A stretch of 64,000 bases of DNA from Phytohabitans flavus (GTDB taxonomy: Bacteria > Actinomycetota > Actinomycetes > Mycobacteriales > Micromonosporaceae): the NCBI RefSeq assembly GCF_011764545.1, contig NZ_AP022870.1, positions 4,820,001 through 4,884,000 on the forward strand, read 5' to 3'. Made by a program: the position numbers and the translations under genes. Positions 43,263-53,900 of the stretch are shown here, piece after piece (within the stretch, counting starts at the first letter, position 1; every line of letters starts with the position of its first letter). A model generated the notes under the pieces. That model was given only the letters and a program-made list of their open reading frames with translations. It was not told the origin of the DNA and made no database searches.

Positions 43263-44818
43263 TTGAACGGACGAAGACGCACCACTCGTACCATCGTCAC
43301 CGGTGTTGTCCTGGCGCTGGTGGCCGTGCCAGCTACCGCGTCGGCGCACGGATCGGGATCCGCGCGTGGGTTTGTGCTCGAAGAGGCGACGGTCGCGTCG
43401 ATCCATCAGGCGTTCAAGTCGGGCAAGCTTACCTGCTCGCAGCTGATCGACGGGTACCTCACGCGGATCCTGGCGTACGAAAACCAAGGCCCCGCGATCA
43501 ACTCCCTCATCTCCGTCGCGGTCGACGCGAAGGCCCAGGCGAAGGCCCTGGACGCCAAGTACAAGCGCCAGCACGGACGCGTCGGCCCGCTGCACTGCAT
43601 CCCGGTGATTCTCAAGGACAACATCGATACGAAGGACATGCCGACCACCGGCGGCTCGAAAACCCTCATCACACCCTTGCCGGCGAAGGACTCCTACATC
43701 GCCAAGGCGTTCCGCGACGACGGCGCCATCATCCTCGGCAAAGGCAACATGGACGAGTGGGCGCATGGCGGGCGGGCCGGATACAGCTCCGCCGGCGGCC
43801 AGACGCTCAACCCGTACGACCTGTCGCGTTCCCCGGCTGGCTCCAGCGGCGGACCGGCCGCCGCGATCGCCGCCAACTTCGCCGTCCTGTCCATCGGCAG
43901 CGACACCGGTGGATCGATCCGCGGGCCGGTCAACGCCGAGTCGTTGGCTGGTATGCGGCCAACCCTCGGGCTGGTCAGCCGCGCCGGCATCATCCCCTTC
44001 TCGTCCACATTCGACAGCGCGGGACCGATGACCCGGACGGTCACCGACAGCGCCTTGGTGCTGAACACCATCGCCGGCTATGACCCGGCCGACCCCGCGA
44101 CGAAGCAGAGCCAGGGCAAAATACCGAGTGACTACACCAAGTACCTGAAGAAGGATTCGCTCAAGGGCGCGCGGATCGGCGTGCTCCGCAACTACGTCAA
44201 CGCCGCCAACGCCCCGATGATGGATGCGGCCATCCAGCAGATGCGCCAGCTGGGCGCCACCGTCGTGGACAACCTCGTGCTCCCCAGGCGGCGCTCGACC
44301 TGCGTGGGCAGTACTACCCGATAGTCTCCGAGACCGAATTCAAGACATTGCTGGGCGAGTACCTGGCCACCTACCGTCCCGGCGCGGCCGTCAAGTCACA
44401 CGCGGACGTACTCGCCGCGAGCTCGCAACCCGGCTTCAACATGGCGCCCGAAGTGTTGGTGCGGCTCCAGACCGAGGCCGGCCGAGGCGCGATGACGGAT
44501 GCGGACTACCTCCTGGCCGCCCAAGAGGGCCCCGCCAAGATGCGCGCCGCCATCGACAAAATCCTCGACGACAACCACCTCGACGCCCTCGTCCGGCCCA
44601 CCAGCGCGGGCAGCGACATGGCCGCCCTGTCCGGGTACCCGGACATGCTCGTCCAAGGCGGCGTCGACACCAACGGCATCTCCGCCGGCATCGCATTCAT
44701 CTCGAAAGCCTTCACCGAACCCAAACTGCTCGGATACGCCTACGCCTACGAACAAAAGGCGAACGCCCGCAAGGTCCCGGCGCTCACCCCACCCATCCCG
44801 TCATCCTGGTGGATGTAG
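43263..44818 (+). pseudogene. Exported amidase (amidase signature family), frameshifted
   Basis: A signal peptide (TIVTGVVLALVAVPATASAHG) precedes the amidase signature domain. The catalytic lysine is in VILKDNIDTKDMPTTGG, the cis-Ser in SPAGSSGGPAAAIAAN and the nucleophile in GSDTGGSIRGPVNAESLAG. After DNLVLP (a CCCC run at about 44282-44285) one C is missing; the other frame continues QAALDLRGQYYPIVSETEF and runs to SSWWM. The joined product is about 517 residues, normal for the family. It hydrolyses amides outside the cytoplasm; the substrate is unknown. The shift is probably a read error. Confidence 0.85.
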
Positions 44819-44922
44819 CACACATTCGATCGCCCAGACCGCCCCAGCCCAACAGCTGGGGCCGGTCTGCATCGAGGCCACGGGTGCATCCCTCCTTCGC
44901 GGATCCCTTAGACCATAAAGAT

Positions 44923-44998
44923 TTGAGCTACCGCGACGTCCGCGGTGGTCCAGACCGCTGCTCCCGCGGCCTCACCCTCCGCGCTTCACAACCCACCC
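44923..44998 (+). repeat. Forward arm, element 3
   Basis: TTGAGCTACCGCGACGTCCG start, ending TTCACAACCCACCCC. Confidence 0.9.
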
Positions 44999-45287
44999 CG
45001 CCCGCGGGCACCCGACAGACCGCCAGCGGGCCACCAGTCCGCGGGGCTCTGGAGCTGGAAGCACCAATGCGCCCGCCCCACCGGTCCTCTCGAACCTCCC
45101 ACTCACCCGCCCGCCGACCAGACCGGGCCGCTTTGATCGGGCGAACGATCGCCAGCGAGACCACCACCGGTAGCGACGCCAGTCGCGCACCCAGCGCACC
45201 CACCCTAGTGCCATCCTGGAGGCCGGAGATCCCCGCCGGAGGCAAGACGTGGGGTAACCGCAACCCCCGCGACGCGGAGGCGTTTCC

Positions 45288-45312
45288 GCGCTGCCCGCCT
45301 CGCGGGCAGCGC
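45288..45312. repeat. Perfect 11-bp stem-loop in element 3
   Basis: GCGCTGCCCGC and GCGGGCAGCGC close a three-base CTC loop. It lies ten bases before the 54-bp palindrome and could act as a terminator. Confidence 0.85.
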
Positions 45313-45322
45313 CGAAAGAGTC

Positions 45323-45376
45323 CTGGATCTAGTCGACTTTCTGCCGTCATGACGGCAGAAAGTCGACTAGATCCAG
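45323..45376. repeat. 54-bp perfect palindrome in element 3
   Basis: The 27 bases at 45323-45349 (CTGGATCTAGTCGACTTTCT...) are the exact reverse complement of 45350-45376, with no loop at all. The sequence is AT-richer than its surroundings and has no relative elsewhere in the window. Confidence 0.95.
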
Positions 45377-45392
45377 AGGCCAGGTCCGCTCT

Positions 45393-45470
45393 GGGGTTGG
45401 GTTGTGAAGAGCGGAGGGTGAGGCCGCGGGAGCAGCGGTCCGGACCACAGCGGACATCGCGGTAGCTCGA
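45393..45470 (-). repeat. Reverse arm, element 3
   Basis: GGGGTTGGGTTGTGAAGA start and GCGGTAGCTCGA end. Confidence 0.9.
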
Positions 45471-45560
45471 TTTGTTATTGATGGATCCGGGAATGGGTTG
45501 TGGACAGACCAAGCCGTGACGGCTCTGGTCGTCCGTCGCGAGGTCTGCGGACATCGACCA

Positions 45561-45869
45561 TTATGGGAGGTCGGCGGCGACCTCGTGGTGGCTGACGAGG
45601 TCGTCCCAGCGGGTCAGGGCGCGGCGGGCTGCCTCCGCCACCACGGCTTGTTCGGGATTTTCGCCGGCGAAGGCGCGTATGTCGTCCATGCTCGCGAAGT
45701 AGGTGATCGAGGTGAACAGCACTTCGTCGCCGGCTTCCTGGCGCAGGAGCCGCGCACCGCGGAAACCCGCTACCTGCCGTAAGTGCTCGGCGACGTCGGT
45801 TTCGTAATGAGCCTGGTAGTCGCCGGCCGCCGCGGCCGACGTCCATCCTCGCCACACTCGCGCGATCAT
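45561..45869 (-). CDS. Antibiotic biosynthesis monooxygenase-like (ABM) protein
   Basis: About 102 residues starting MIARVWRGWTSAA. It reads HYETDVAEHLRQVAGFRGARLLRQ, then VLFTSITYFASMDDIRAFAG, AVVAEAARRALTRWDD and a final HHEV. This is the dimeric alpha/beta-barrel of the ABM/YdhR type, which covers cofactor-free monooxygenases and heme- or quinone-handling proteins. The frame extends to a GTG at 45902, but the ATG at 45869 gives the usual family N-terminus. The substrate is unknown. Confidence 0.75.
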   Translation of the reverse strand: MIARVWRGWTSAAAAGDYQAHYETDVAEHLRQVAGFRGARLLRQEAGDEVLFTSITYFASMDDIRAFAGENPEQAVVAEAARRALTRWDDLVSHHEVAADLP

Positions 45870-46038
45870 CTGTTCTGCTGCCTTCCCCGTGTCGGTTGGC
45901 ACCCTTCCGTTGGCGAAGGCTACCGGGCGGCTCCTCGCGCTGTCTTCAATCCGACTTCACCACCGTCACCTGCGCTTTCTGGGCTGCGTCCGGATCGTGG
46001 GTACGTCGGGTGAGTAGTGCTGTCAGTACCATGCGTGC

Positions 46039-46815
46039 GTGCTGGCGGCTGATCCGAATCCGGTCGAGTACCTGTCGTGGTGGAGTGCGATCGTTGGCAC
46101 GTTGCTCGGCGGGCTCGGCACCTTCAGCGCGCTCGTGGTGCTGTGGTGGGAATGGCAGCGGCGACGCGAAGCACGTCCCGCGCGGCAGGCGCGACCCGCG
46201 GCGGCGGCCGAGCGCGCTACCGAGGCCGCCGCCAGCGCGCCCACCGTCCCGGCCCGCGGGCGGCCAAAGGCGCAGCGCGTGCTGGTGACCGTATCGGTCC
46301 TGTTGACGATCGTGTCCATCACCCTGGTCGCCGGCCTGGTCCAAGGGTTGCGCCTGATGCGTGACACGAGCTACCGCCAGCTCGTCCCCGTCGCCGGAGA
46401 CCTTCCCGCCCGCCAGAGCGTCGACGCCTGTGACAGCGGCCTCTGCCCCGTTACCCACCACTGGGACCTGACCGGCGACACCCGTCACGTCGAGGTCAGC
46501 TATGCCGGCCTTGCTCGGCGCGAGACTCAGCGCGGCAAGGCGGTGCTCGGCGTCGCCGCGCCCGGCTGTGGTCCCAGCCCTCAGGTGCTGTGGCAGGCCG
46601 TCATCGACGGGGAGATCGCGGCAAGCGGGATAGCGGGTCCTGGTAATACCGGAAAGGTCCTGGACGTGACCACCGGCCAGACGATCACTATGATCGTCGA
46701 CAGGGCCACCACCACACCGTGCACAGTGGACTTACGGGTGAGCTGGATCGTCTTCTTCGCGCCCGATGAGGCGTGGCGGTTCATGAACGGCCGGGATGGT
46801 CTGCTCGAGGCCTAG
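46039..46815 (+). CDS. Membrane protein of unknown function with extracytoplasmic domain
   Basis: A 258-residue protein. Two hydrophobic helices (WSAIVGTLLGGLGTFSALVV at 14-33 and VLVTVSVLLTIVSITLVAGLV at about 80-100) are joined by a basic cytoplasmic loop. The C-terminal 150 residues lie outside; there, paired cysteines (DACDSGLCPVTHHWDL, APGCGPSPQ) and a beta-rich body (RHVEVSYAGLA, ITMIVDRATTTPCTVDLRVSW) suggest a small jelly-roll-like domain. I do not recognise the family with certainty. It starts at a GTG in a leaderless-like context. Confidence 0.65.
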   Translation: MLAADPNPVEYLSWWSAIVGTLLGGLGTFSALVVLWWEWQRRREARPARQARPAAAAERATEAAASAPTVPARGRPKAQRVLVTVSVLLTIVSITLVAGLVQGLRLMRDTSYRQLVPVAGDLPARQSVDACDSGLCPVTHHWDLTGDTRHVEVSYAGLARRETQRGKAVLGVAAPGCGPSPQVLWQAVIDGEIAASGIAGPGNTGKVLDVTTGQTITMIVDRATTTPCTVDLRVSWIVFFAPDEAWRFMNGRDGLLEA

Positions 46816-46869
46816 CTATGCGCGTGCGGTGAGCCTGGTGGCTCCAGGCCCACCACTTCCGGCGACGGG

Positions 46870-48024
46870 TCAGCGAAGGTCGCGGAAGAAGTCTCGGATG
46901 TCGGCGGTCAGGGTTTCGGGTTCTTCCAGCGCGGCGAAGTGGCCGCCCTGGTCGACGTCGACCCAGCGGGTGATGGTGTTCTCCTGTTCGGCGTAGCGCC
47001 GGATTCCGACGTCGTGGGCAAAGACGATGGCCGCGGTGGGCACGCCGGAGTTCGGTTTCGTGGCGCCCCACGCGGATTCCTGGGCGTAGCCGACGTAGGC
47101 CGCGGCGCCGGCCGTGCCGGTCAGCCAATAGACCATGGCATTCGTCAGCAGCACATCCCGGTCGACGATCTTGTCGGGCAGGACCGATCGTGGGTGCGTC
47201 CATTCCCGAAACTTGTCCATGAGCCAGGCGAGCTGGCCGGCCGGCGAGTCGGTCAGGCCGTACGCGAGGGTCTGTGGCCGGGTGGACTGGATGGCGATGT
47301 AGCCGAACTCCTCCTGCATGAACGCCTCGATCCGGCGGATCCGGTCGCGTTCGAGGTCGGACAGGCTGGCCAGTTCCTCGTCGGTCAGCGGCAGTGGCGG
47401 CAGCGGACCGGGGCCGCCGTTGACGTGGACACCGGCGACGCGGTCCGGCGCGACCCGGCCCAGCTGCGGGCTGACCGCGGCTCCGATGTCGCCGCCCTGT
47501 GCCCCGTAGCGCTGGTAGCCCAGCCGGCGCATCAGCTCGGCCCAGGCCCGCGCGATGCGATCGGTGTCCCACCCGGCATCGGTGGTCGGCCCGGAGAAGC
47601 CGAACCCGGGCAGCGACGGGATGACCACGTGGAACGCGTCGGCCGGGTCACCGCCGTGGGCGCGCGGGTCGGTCAGCGGTCCGATCAGGTCGAGGAACTC
47701 CACCACCGAACCGGGCCAGCCGTGCGTGAGGATCAGCGGGAACGCGTCCGGCTCCGGGGAGCGCACGTGCATGAAGTGGATCCGCTGCCCGTCGATGACC
47801 GTGGTGAACTGCGGGAATTCGTTGAGCCGAGCCTCGGCCGCGCGCCAGTCGTAGCCACTGCCCCAGTAGTCGACCAGCTCCCGCAGCCAGGCGGTGGGGA
47901 CGCCGGTGTCCCAGTCGTCGCCGGGCAGCGCGATTGGCCAGCGGGTCCGGGCGAGCCGGTCACGCAGGTCGTCGAGCTGCTCCTGCGGGATGTCGATGCG
48001 GAATGCGGTGATTTCTTCGCTCAT
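46870..48024 (-). CDS. Epoxide hydrolase (EPHX1-like alpha/beta hydrolase)
   Basis: A 384-residue enzyme. An N-terminal EHN domain (ITAFRIDIPQEQLDDLRDRL and TRWP...DWDTGVP) precedes the hydrolase core. The oxyanion HGWPGSVVEFLD, the nucleophile aspartate in QGGDIGAAVSPQL, and the histidine in QGGHFAALEEPE are present, with GFGFSGPT and WTHPRSVLP between. It opens epoxides by a covalent Asp-ester route. The frame is open to 48480, but MSEEITAF at 48024 is the family N-terminus. It is divergent from a WYL-type regulator gene, its likely controller. Confidence 0.9.
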   Translation of the reverse strand: MSEEITAFRIDIPQEQLDDLRDRLARTRWPIALPGDDWDTGVPTAWLRELVDYWGSGYDWRAAEARLNEFPQFTTVIDGQRIHFMHVRSPEPDAFPLILTHGWPGSVVEFLDLIGPLTDPRAHGGDPADAFHVVIPSLPGFGFSGPTTDAGWDTDRIARAWAELMRRLGYQRYGAQGGDIGAAVSPQLGRVAPDRVAGVHVNGGPGPLPPLPLTDEELASLSDLERDRIRRIEAFMQEEFGYIAIQSTRPQTLAYGLTDSPAGQLAWLMDKFREWTHPRSVLPDKIVDRDVLLTNAMVYWLTGTAGAAAYVGYAQESAWGATKPNSGVPTAAIVFAHDVGIRRYAEQENTITRWVDVDQGGHFAALEEPETLTADIRDFFRDLR

Positions 48025-48086
48025 GAGACCAACGTATGGAGCGAAGAGGACAGCTTTCGTCCTAGCTGGCGGGCAGACTTCTCGGT

Positions 48087-49034
48087 GTGTTGGAGACCTC
48101 GGCGCGGCTGCTCCGCCTGCTGTCCCTGCTGCAAACCCCGCGCGACTGGAGCGGCGCCGACCTGGCCGAGCGGCTCGGCGTCGGCGTGCGGACCGTCCGG
48201 CGCGACGTCGACAAGCTGCGTGCCCTCGGCTACCCGGTACACGCCACGCCGGGCGTGTCCGGCTACCGGCTGGGCGCCGGCGCGAACCTTCCGCCGCTTC
48301 TGCTCGACGACGAGGAGGCGATCGCCGTCGCGATCGGGCTGCGCACCGCCGCGACCGGCACGGTGGCCGGCATCGAGGAAAGCTCGGTACGCGCGCTCGC
48401 CAAGCTCGAACAGGTCCTCCCTCGCGGCTGCGGCACCGGGTAAACCTGCTGCGCGCGGTCACCGTGACCGTCCCCGCCACCGGCCCGACCGTCGACCCCG
48501 AGACCCTGACCGCCGTCGCGGCGGCATGCCGCGACCACCACCGGCTCCGCTTCGACTACCGCAGCCACGACGGCACGACATCGGTACGCACGGCGGAGCC
48601 CCACCGGCTCGTCCACACCGGCCGCCGCTGGTACCTCGTCGGCTGGGACGTCGAGCGCGCCGGCTGGCGCACGTACCGGATGGACCGGCTGGTCCCCGCG
48701 TCCCGACGGGTCCGCGCTTCACCCCCGCGCGGCGCCCGACGTCGACCTCGCCGCGTACCTGTCGCACGGCGTCTCGACCGCGGTCTACCGATACCAGGCG
48801 CGGGTCACCCTGCATGTATCCGCCGAGGTGGCCGCGGAGCGGATCCTCCCGACAGTCGGCGTCGTCGAGGCCGTCGACCCGCAGAGCTGCCTCCTGCACA
48901 CCGGATCGAACTCCCTCGACGAACTCGCCATCTACCTCGGCCTCTTCGACCTCCCCTTCACCGTCCACGAGCCACCCGAACTGATCACACGCATCCGCGC
49001 CGTCGCCGCCCGCCTCACCGACGCCGTCCGCTAA
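48087..49034 (+). pseudogene. WYL-domain HTH regulator, two frameshifts
   Basis: Three frames complete one another. Frame one: LETSARLLRLLSLLQTPRDW with a DeoR-type helix-turn-helix (ADLAERLGVGVRTVRRDV) to ALAKLEQVLP. Frame two (after a missing base near 48420): SRLRHRVNLLRAV, then the WYL domain (RLRFDYRSHDG, RRWYLVGWDVERAGWRTYRMD). Frame three (after one extra C in the run at 48722-48726): PRAAPDVDLAAYLSHGV through SLDELAIYLGLFDLPF, the WCX end. The joined length is about 315 residues, normal for YafY-type regulators. It faces the epoxide hydrolase gene and probably controls it. Homopolymer errors explain both shifts. Confidence 0.78.
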
Positions 49035-49159
49035 CCACATCCCACCCCCGGCCGCCCTCCCCGCGGTAGGGACGGCCGGCGTGCTGGCGCAACAACTGCT
49101 CGGGGTTAAATGCGGAGCCCCTTACGCGTACGGACACAGGTCTATCCACAATGGAGACT

Positions 49160-49230
49160 TTGAGCTACCGCGATGTCCGCTGTGGTCCAGACCGCTGCTC
49201 CCGCGGCCTCACCCTCCGCGATTCACACCC
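49160..49230 (+). repeat. Forward arm, element 4
   Basis: TTGAGCTACCGCGATGTCCG start, ending CGATTCACACCC. Confidence 0.9.
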
Positions 49231-49231
49231 A

Positions 49232-49255
49232 GCCGCCGGCCTTACGGCCGGCGGC
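49232..49255. repeat. 10-bp stem-loop in element 4
   Basis: GCCGCCGGCC and GGCCGGCGGC close a TTAC loop, directly behind the forward arm. Confidence 0.8.
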
Positions 49256-49395
49256 GCGGGCGACCCGGAACGTGCCTGATGTCGCCCACCGGTGGTGGTC
49301 TCGCGGGTGGCTCGGCCGGCTTTGTGAAGACCTAAGGTCTGCGGATCGCGCGCGCTAGGTAGTCCGCTGCCTCGCCGCCGGCCGTGCCGGCCGGG

Positions 49396-49471
49396 TTTTG
49401 GCTTGTGGAACGCGGAGGGTGAGGCTGCGGGAGCGACGGTCTGGACCACCGCGGACATCGCGGTAGCTCGA
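49396..49471 (-). repeat. Reverse arm, element 4
   Basis: TTTTGGCTTGTGGAACGCG start and GCGGTAGCTCGAA end. Confidence 0.9.
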
Positions 49472-49548
49472 ATCTCCATTATGGAATGGATCCGCGAAGA
49501 GATTGTGGCAGACCTTGCCTTTCGGCCCTGACCGTCGCCCCGCCTTCG

Positions 49549-50834
49549 TCAGGCGTGGGTGCGCTTGGCCAGCCAGCCGGCCATCGCGCGGACGCCGTGG
49601 CCGATGGCCCGCTCGTCCGGGGTGAAGGCGCTGAAGTGCGGATAGCTGCTCTCGATCGGGGCTCCGGGCGCGCGGACACCGAGGAACGTGAACGTGCCGG
49701 GCACCCGGTCGAGGAAGAGCGAAAAATCCTCGCCGCTGAAGGGGATCGCGGCCCGCAGCGCGCGTGCCCGGTCGCGGCCGAGCGTCTGGCGCAGGTGCCG
49801 GTGGAGCGCCTGGCCCTCCCGCACGGGCGAAATCATGGCGGGGAACGGGTCGTCCGGGAAGTCCACAGTGGCCTCGCCGGACGACCGCGCGAGCCGGCGG
49901 ATGCTGTCGCGGATCTCGACGTACCGGTCCTCCGGCCAGCAGCGGTAGGAGAGCCGCACCTCGGCCCCGGCTGCCTGTACGCGCATGAAGACGAACCTCT
50001 CCAGCGGCCCGTGGGGTATCTGGAGGTCGGACACGAGCCGTTCGAGGTCGGCGGGGGTGGCGGGCGGAGACACCGTGCCGAGCGCGCCGATCTCGGCGGC
50101 GAGCCGCTGTGCCCGCGCGGCCGCGTCCGGGCCGGTGAGCGTGATCGTGCCGCGGTCCAGGCCGGGAAGCCCGAAGCCGGACGTGGTGAAGAATTGCCCG
50201 ACCGGGAAAGGACCGCAGTGCAAGCCGTGGATCTCCGCCGGACGCGTGCGGGCGAACACGCCGTCGTCGAGCATCGCGGCAGCACCGCTGAGGCTCTCCT
50301 CGGCGGGCTGGAAGACGAACACGACGCGTCCGGTGAGCCGGTGGCGCAGGCGCGCCAGGACCTCCGCGACACCCACGCCGATTGTGGTGTGCAGGTCGTG
50401 CCCGCACAGGTGGGCCGCTTCCGTGCCGCCGCCCCCGATCTGCTCATCCGGCGGCACGGCGTCCATGTCGGCTCGATAGGCGACCGTGCGGCCACGACGA
50501 GCGCCAGCGAGGACGCCCACGACCCCGTGCCCGCCGACCCCGTGGTGACGGCGAGCCCGGCCGCGCGGAGCCGGCCCGCGACCACCGAGGCGGTGCGCTG
50601 CTCCTGGCCCGCGGTCTCGGGGTGCGCGTGGATGTCCCGGCGTAGCTCGACCAGTTCGGCGTCCAGCCGGGCCGCCACGGCGTCGACAGAGTCCTGGTCA
50701 ATCGGCGCGGATCCGCGGCTGGCGTGCGCCGCTGGGGCGGGCAGCAAGGCAGCGCCGGCCGGCGCCAACCCGGCGCCGACCAAGCCGGCGAGGACGACGC
50801 GACGGCTTACGACATGATCTCCTGAGCTCGACAT
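49549..50834 (-). pseudogene. Exported M20-family amidohydrolase, frameshifted
   Basis: A twin-arginine-like signal (VVSRRVVLAGLVGAGLAPAG) starts the protein. RRDIHAHPETAGQE carries the first metal region. After LAVTTG one G of a G run near 50540 is missing; the other frame continues VGGHGVVGVLAG, then the metal and catalytic motifs YRADMDAVP, HLCGHDLHTTIGVG, FQPAEES and IHGLHCGPF, and the end FSGEDFSLFLDRVPG...RAMAGWLAKR. Joined length is about 428 residues, as expected for peptidase M20D amidohydrolases that release acyl or amino groups from N-substituted amino acids. All ligands are present. Confidence 0.82.
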
Positions 50835-50913
50835 GGGTACGAGCGTCTCGCGTCAACGAGGAGAGCACATTGGAGCTAGCCGCCCTCTTCGCCGTAGGGC
50901 TAGCCTCACCACG

Positions 50914-53900
50914 TCAGGCCGCCGTGCCGGAGTAGTCATCGGGTCTCGTGCGAAGACCCCTTGCGAAGTAGTCCTCGAAATCGGCGCCCAGAGCCGCGCG
51001 GGTGGCGTTCGTCGCGCGGTCCAGGTCGCCCCGTTCGGCGGCCGTGGGGGGTTTGCCGGTCGGCTGCCGGGCGGCGTCGGCCGCACCGAGCAGTGTCGCG
51101 GCCTCCTGGTGGTCACCAGAGGCCGCGGCGGTGCTGGCCAAGCCGGTCAGAGCGGCTGCGACGTCACGCGCGGCGCCGAGACCTCGCGCCACCCGGAGTG
51201 CTTCGCGGTGGTGGTCCGCGGCCACGGTCAGCTCGCCGCGGTGTTCGGCGATGTGGCCCAGCTCGACAAGGACGCTGGGGACGTAGAGCGGTTGACCCGC
51301 CTCGCTGTCCCGGTCGGCCGCCGCGTCCAGCAGCGACCGCAGGTGTGTCGTTGCGGTGTCGAGGTCCCCTGCCCTGCGGGCTGTCCAGGCCAGGCCCATC
51401 GTCGCGAAGGCAGCCAGAAGCGGTGCGCCCTGTTGGTTCGCCAGCGCGAGCGCCTCACTGCTGTGCGCGCGCGCCGCCGCGTAGTCGCCGCGCTCCATGG
51501 CGATCCAGCCCAACCAGCCGAGGTGACCAGCGACATCGGCCCAAAGGTCAAGCTCGCGGGCGATCGCGAGTCCTTCGGTGTGCAGCGTGACAGCGGTGTC
51601 GTAGTCACCGCCCAGGCTGGCATGCGCACCGAGCCATTCGGCGGCCTGGAGTACACCCCACCGATCGCCGAGCCGGCGGAAGAGTGCGGCGGCTCCCGCC
51701 CCATCGCGGGCGACAACCTCGGCGTCGCCGCGGATGTAGGCGAGTTTCGCCAGCAGTACAAGGGTGGCGGCACTGCCCCACCTGTCGTCGGTCTTGTCGA
51801 AGCGGGTGAGCGTGTCGTTCAGCAGGGTCTCGGTGGCGGCGACGTCGCCCAGGTCGATTTCGGCGTAGGCGAGGAACCACGCGGCGCGGGCATGGGCGGT
51901 GTCGTCGTCGGCGTCGTCGAACTCCCCCAGCGCCGCGTCGTGCCGGGCCGGCCAGTCGGCCACGTCACCGAGCAGGAAGGCGAACCCGGTCTCCCACGCG
52001 GTAGCTCGCGCCCGCGCGGAACCGGATGCCGATCCCGTGCTGGCGGCCAACGCGGCACGCATCGCGCGGCGGGCCTCGTCAAGGCGACCGCGCAGGAACC
52101 AGTACCACGCCAACGCGTTGACAAGGCGCAGTCCGGCATCGCTGTCCCCTTCCCGAAGGGCGAAGTCGACGGCGCTCCTCAGGTTGGCGGCCTCGGTGTC
52201 CAGTACGCGCAGCCAGTGCCCCTGGTCGGGGCCGCGCAGCAGCTCTTCGGCCTGCTCCGCCAGAGCCGTGTAGTAGTGAAGGTGGCGTCGCCGCGTCACG
52301 GCGAGCTCGTCAGCCTCGGTGAGGCGTTCGAGGCAGTACGCGGCGACCGACTCCAGCAGGCGGTAGCGGGGCCCGAGCCGGACCACGAGCGAGCGGTCGA
52401 CCAGGCGGGCGAGCAGGTCCGGCACATCCTGCCGGGGGAGGTCGGCGGCGGCACAGATCGCTTCGGCGGCCTCGAGTGTGCAGCCATCGGCCTGGACGGC
52501 GAGGCGGCGCAGGACGACGCGTTCCGGTGCGGTCAGCAGCCGCCAACTCCAGTCGATCGTGGCGGTCAGCGTCTGATGGCGTGGCTCGGCACCCCGATGT
52601 CCCGGCGCCAGCAGGCGGAACCTGTCGTCAAGGCCGGCGACGAGCTGCTTGATGCCCAGGCCGCGTACGCGGGTCGCGGCGAGCTCGAGTGCGAGTGGGA
52701 TGCCGTCGAGCCGCCGGCAGAGCGCCGTGACAAGGCCGGCGTTGGACGCGTCGAGCGTGAAGCCCTTGTCGGCCGCGGCGGCACGTGCCACGAAGAGTCG
52801 CACCGCGCTGGAGCTTCCCGGATCGCCTCCGGTGGTCGCGGGCAGGTCCAGCGGCGGTACCGGCCACACGGTCTCGCCGGGCAGGTCAAGCGGCTCGCGG
52901 CTGGTGCCGAGCACGACAAGGTCAGGCACGGCACGCAGCAGCTTGTACGCGACAGCGGCGAGATCGGCGATCAGGTGTTCGCAGTTGTCGAGGACGAGCA
53001 GCATCCGCCGGGACCGCAGCGCGGCGGCGAGTCGGTCGACGCGAGGCAGTGTCCCGGTCGCGGTGTCGCGAAGGCCAAGCGCGCTCGCCACCGTGTCGAT
53101 GATCGAGTCCTCGCCGCCGTCGGCAGCCGCGAGCTCGACAAGCCACGCACCGTCCGGGAACGAGGCCTGCGCGCGGCGTGCGACCTCGACCGCGAGGCGG
53201 GTCTTGCCGACGCCGCCGGGACCGGTCAGTACGGTCAACCGGCTCGCCCGCACGAGATCGGTGAGTTCGGCGATGGCCTTGTCGCGGCCGACCAGCTCGG
53301 TAACCGGAGCGGGAAGGTTGCTGGTCGGTCGAGCCTCCGCGGGCGGCGCGGCGTCGAGCGCCGGGTCCTGAGCCAGGATCGCCTGGTGCAGTGCGGCTAT
53401 CTCGGGCCCGGGCTCCAGTCCGAGCTCCTCGATAAGCCGCGACCGGAGGTCGGCGAACGCGTCGAGCGCCTCCGTCTGCCGACCTGACCGGTAGAGGGCC
53501 AGCATCCGCAGCCCTCGGCTCCGCTCCCGCAGCGGGCTCTTCGCCACCACGTCCGCGAGGGAGTCGGCGACCGTCGCGTGGCGCCCCAGCGCGAGGTATG
53601 CCTCGGCGCGGTCGTCTATCGCCGTGAGGCGCTGCTCCTCCAGGCGTGCCACAGCCGCCTCGGCCAGCGCCTCGTCACGGTGGTCGGCGTAGGCAGATCC
53701 CCGCCACAACGCGAGCGCGTCATCGAGCAGGACGACGCGGGCGTCCGGACGCGGCTCGTCTGCCGCACGGGCAAGAAGCGCGGTGAAGTCGAGCGCGTCG
53801 ACCGCACGCGTGTGGAGCGTAAGCCCAGCCGGTCCGGATCCGACGAGGGCACGGCCGCCGGGCTCGGCATCGTCGAGCGCCTTTCGCAGCTGTGACACCT

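Larger units (their letters stand above)
44900..45510. mobile_element. Palindromic element 3
   Basis: Facing arms at 44923-44998 and 45393-45470 with outer flanks that also mirror each other (CTTCGCGGATCC at 44894-44905; GGATCC at 45483-45488) and TGTGGACAGACC at 45499-45510. The interior holds an 11-bp stem-loop and a 54-bp perfect palindrome and no credible gene. It lies between the convergent amidase and monooxygenase-like genes. Confidence 0.7.
49145..49490. mobile_element. Palindromic element 4
   Basis: Facing arms at 49160-49230 and 49396-49471. The outer dyads match: TCCACAATGGAGA before the left arm and TCTCCATTATGGA after the right arm. The 165-base interior holds a 10-bp stem-loop and a GGCTTTGTGAAGAC half of the scaffold hairpin without its right strand. 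It lies between the convergent WYL and M20 genes. Confidence 0.7.

Noticed and set aside
46816..46869. Terminator between the membrane protein and epoxide hydrolase genes
   Set aside because: Only an interrupted six-base stem (TGGTGG/CCACCA) is present. Too weak to call.
5540..49490. The repeated arms as CRISPR repeats
   Set aside because: Copies are kilobases apart, occur in both orientations, are about 75 bases long and have no cas genes nearby.
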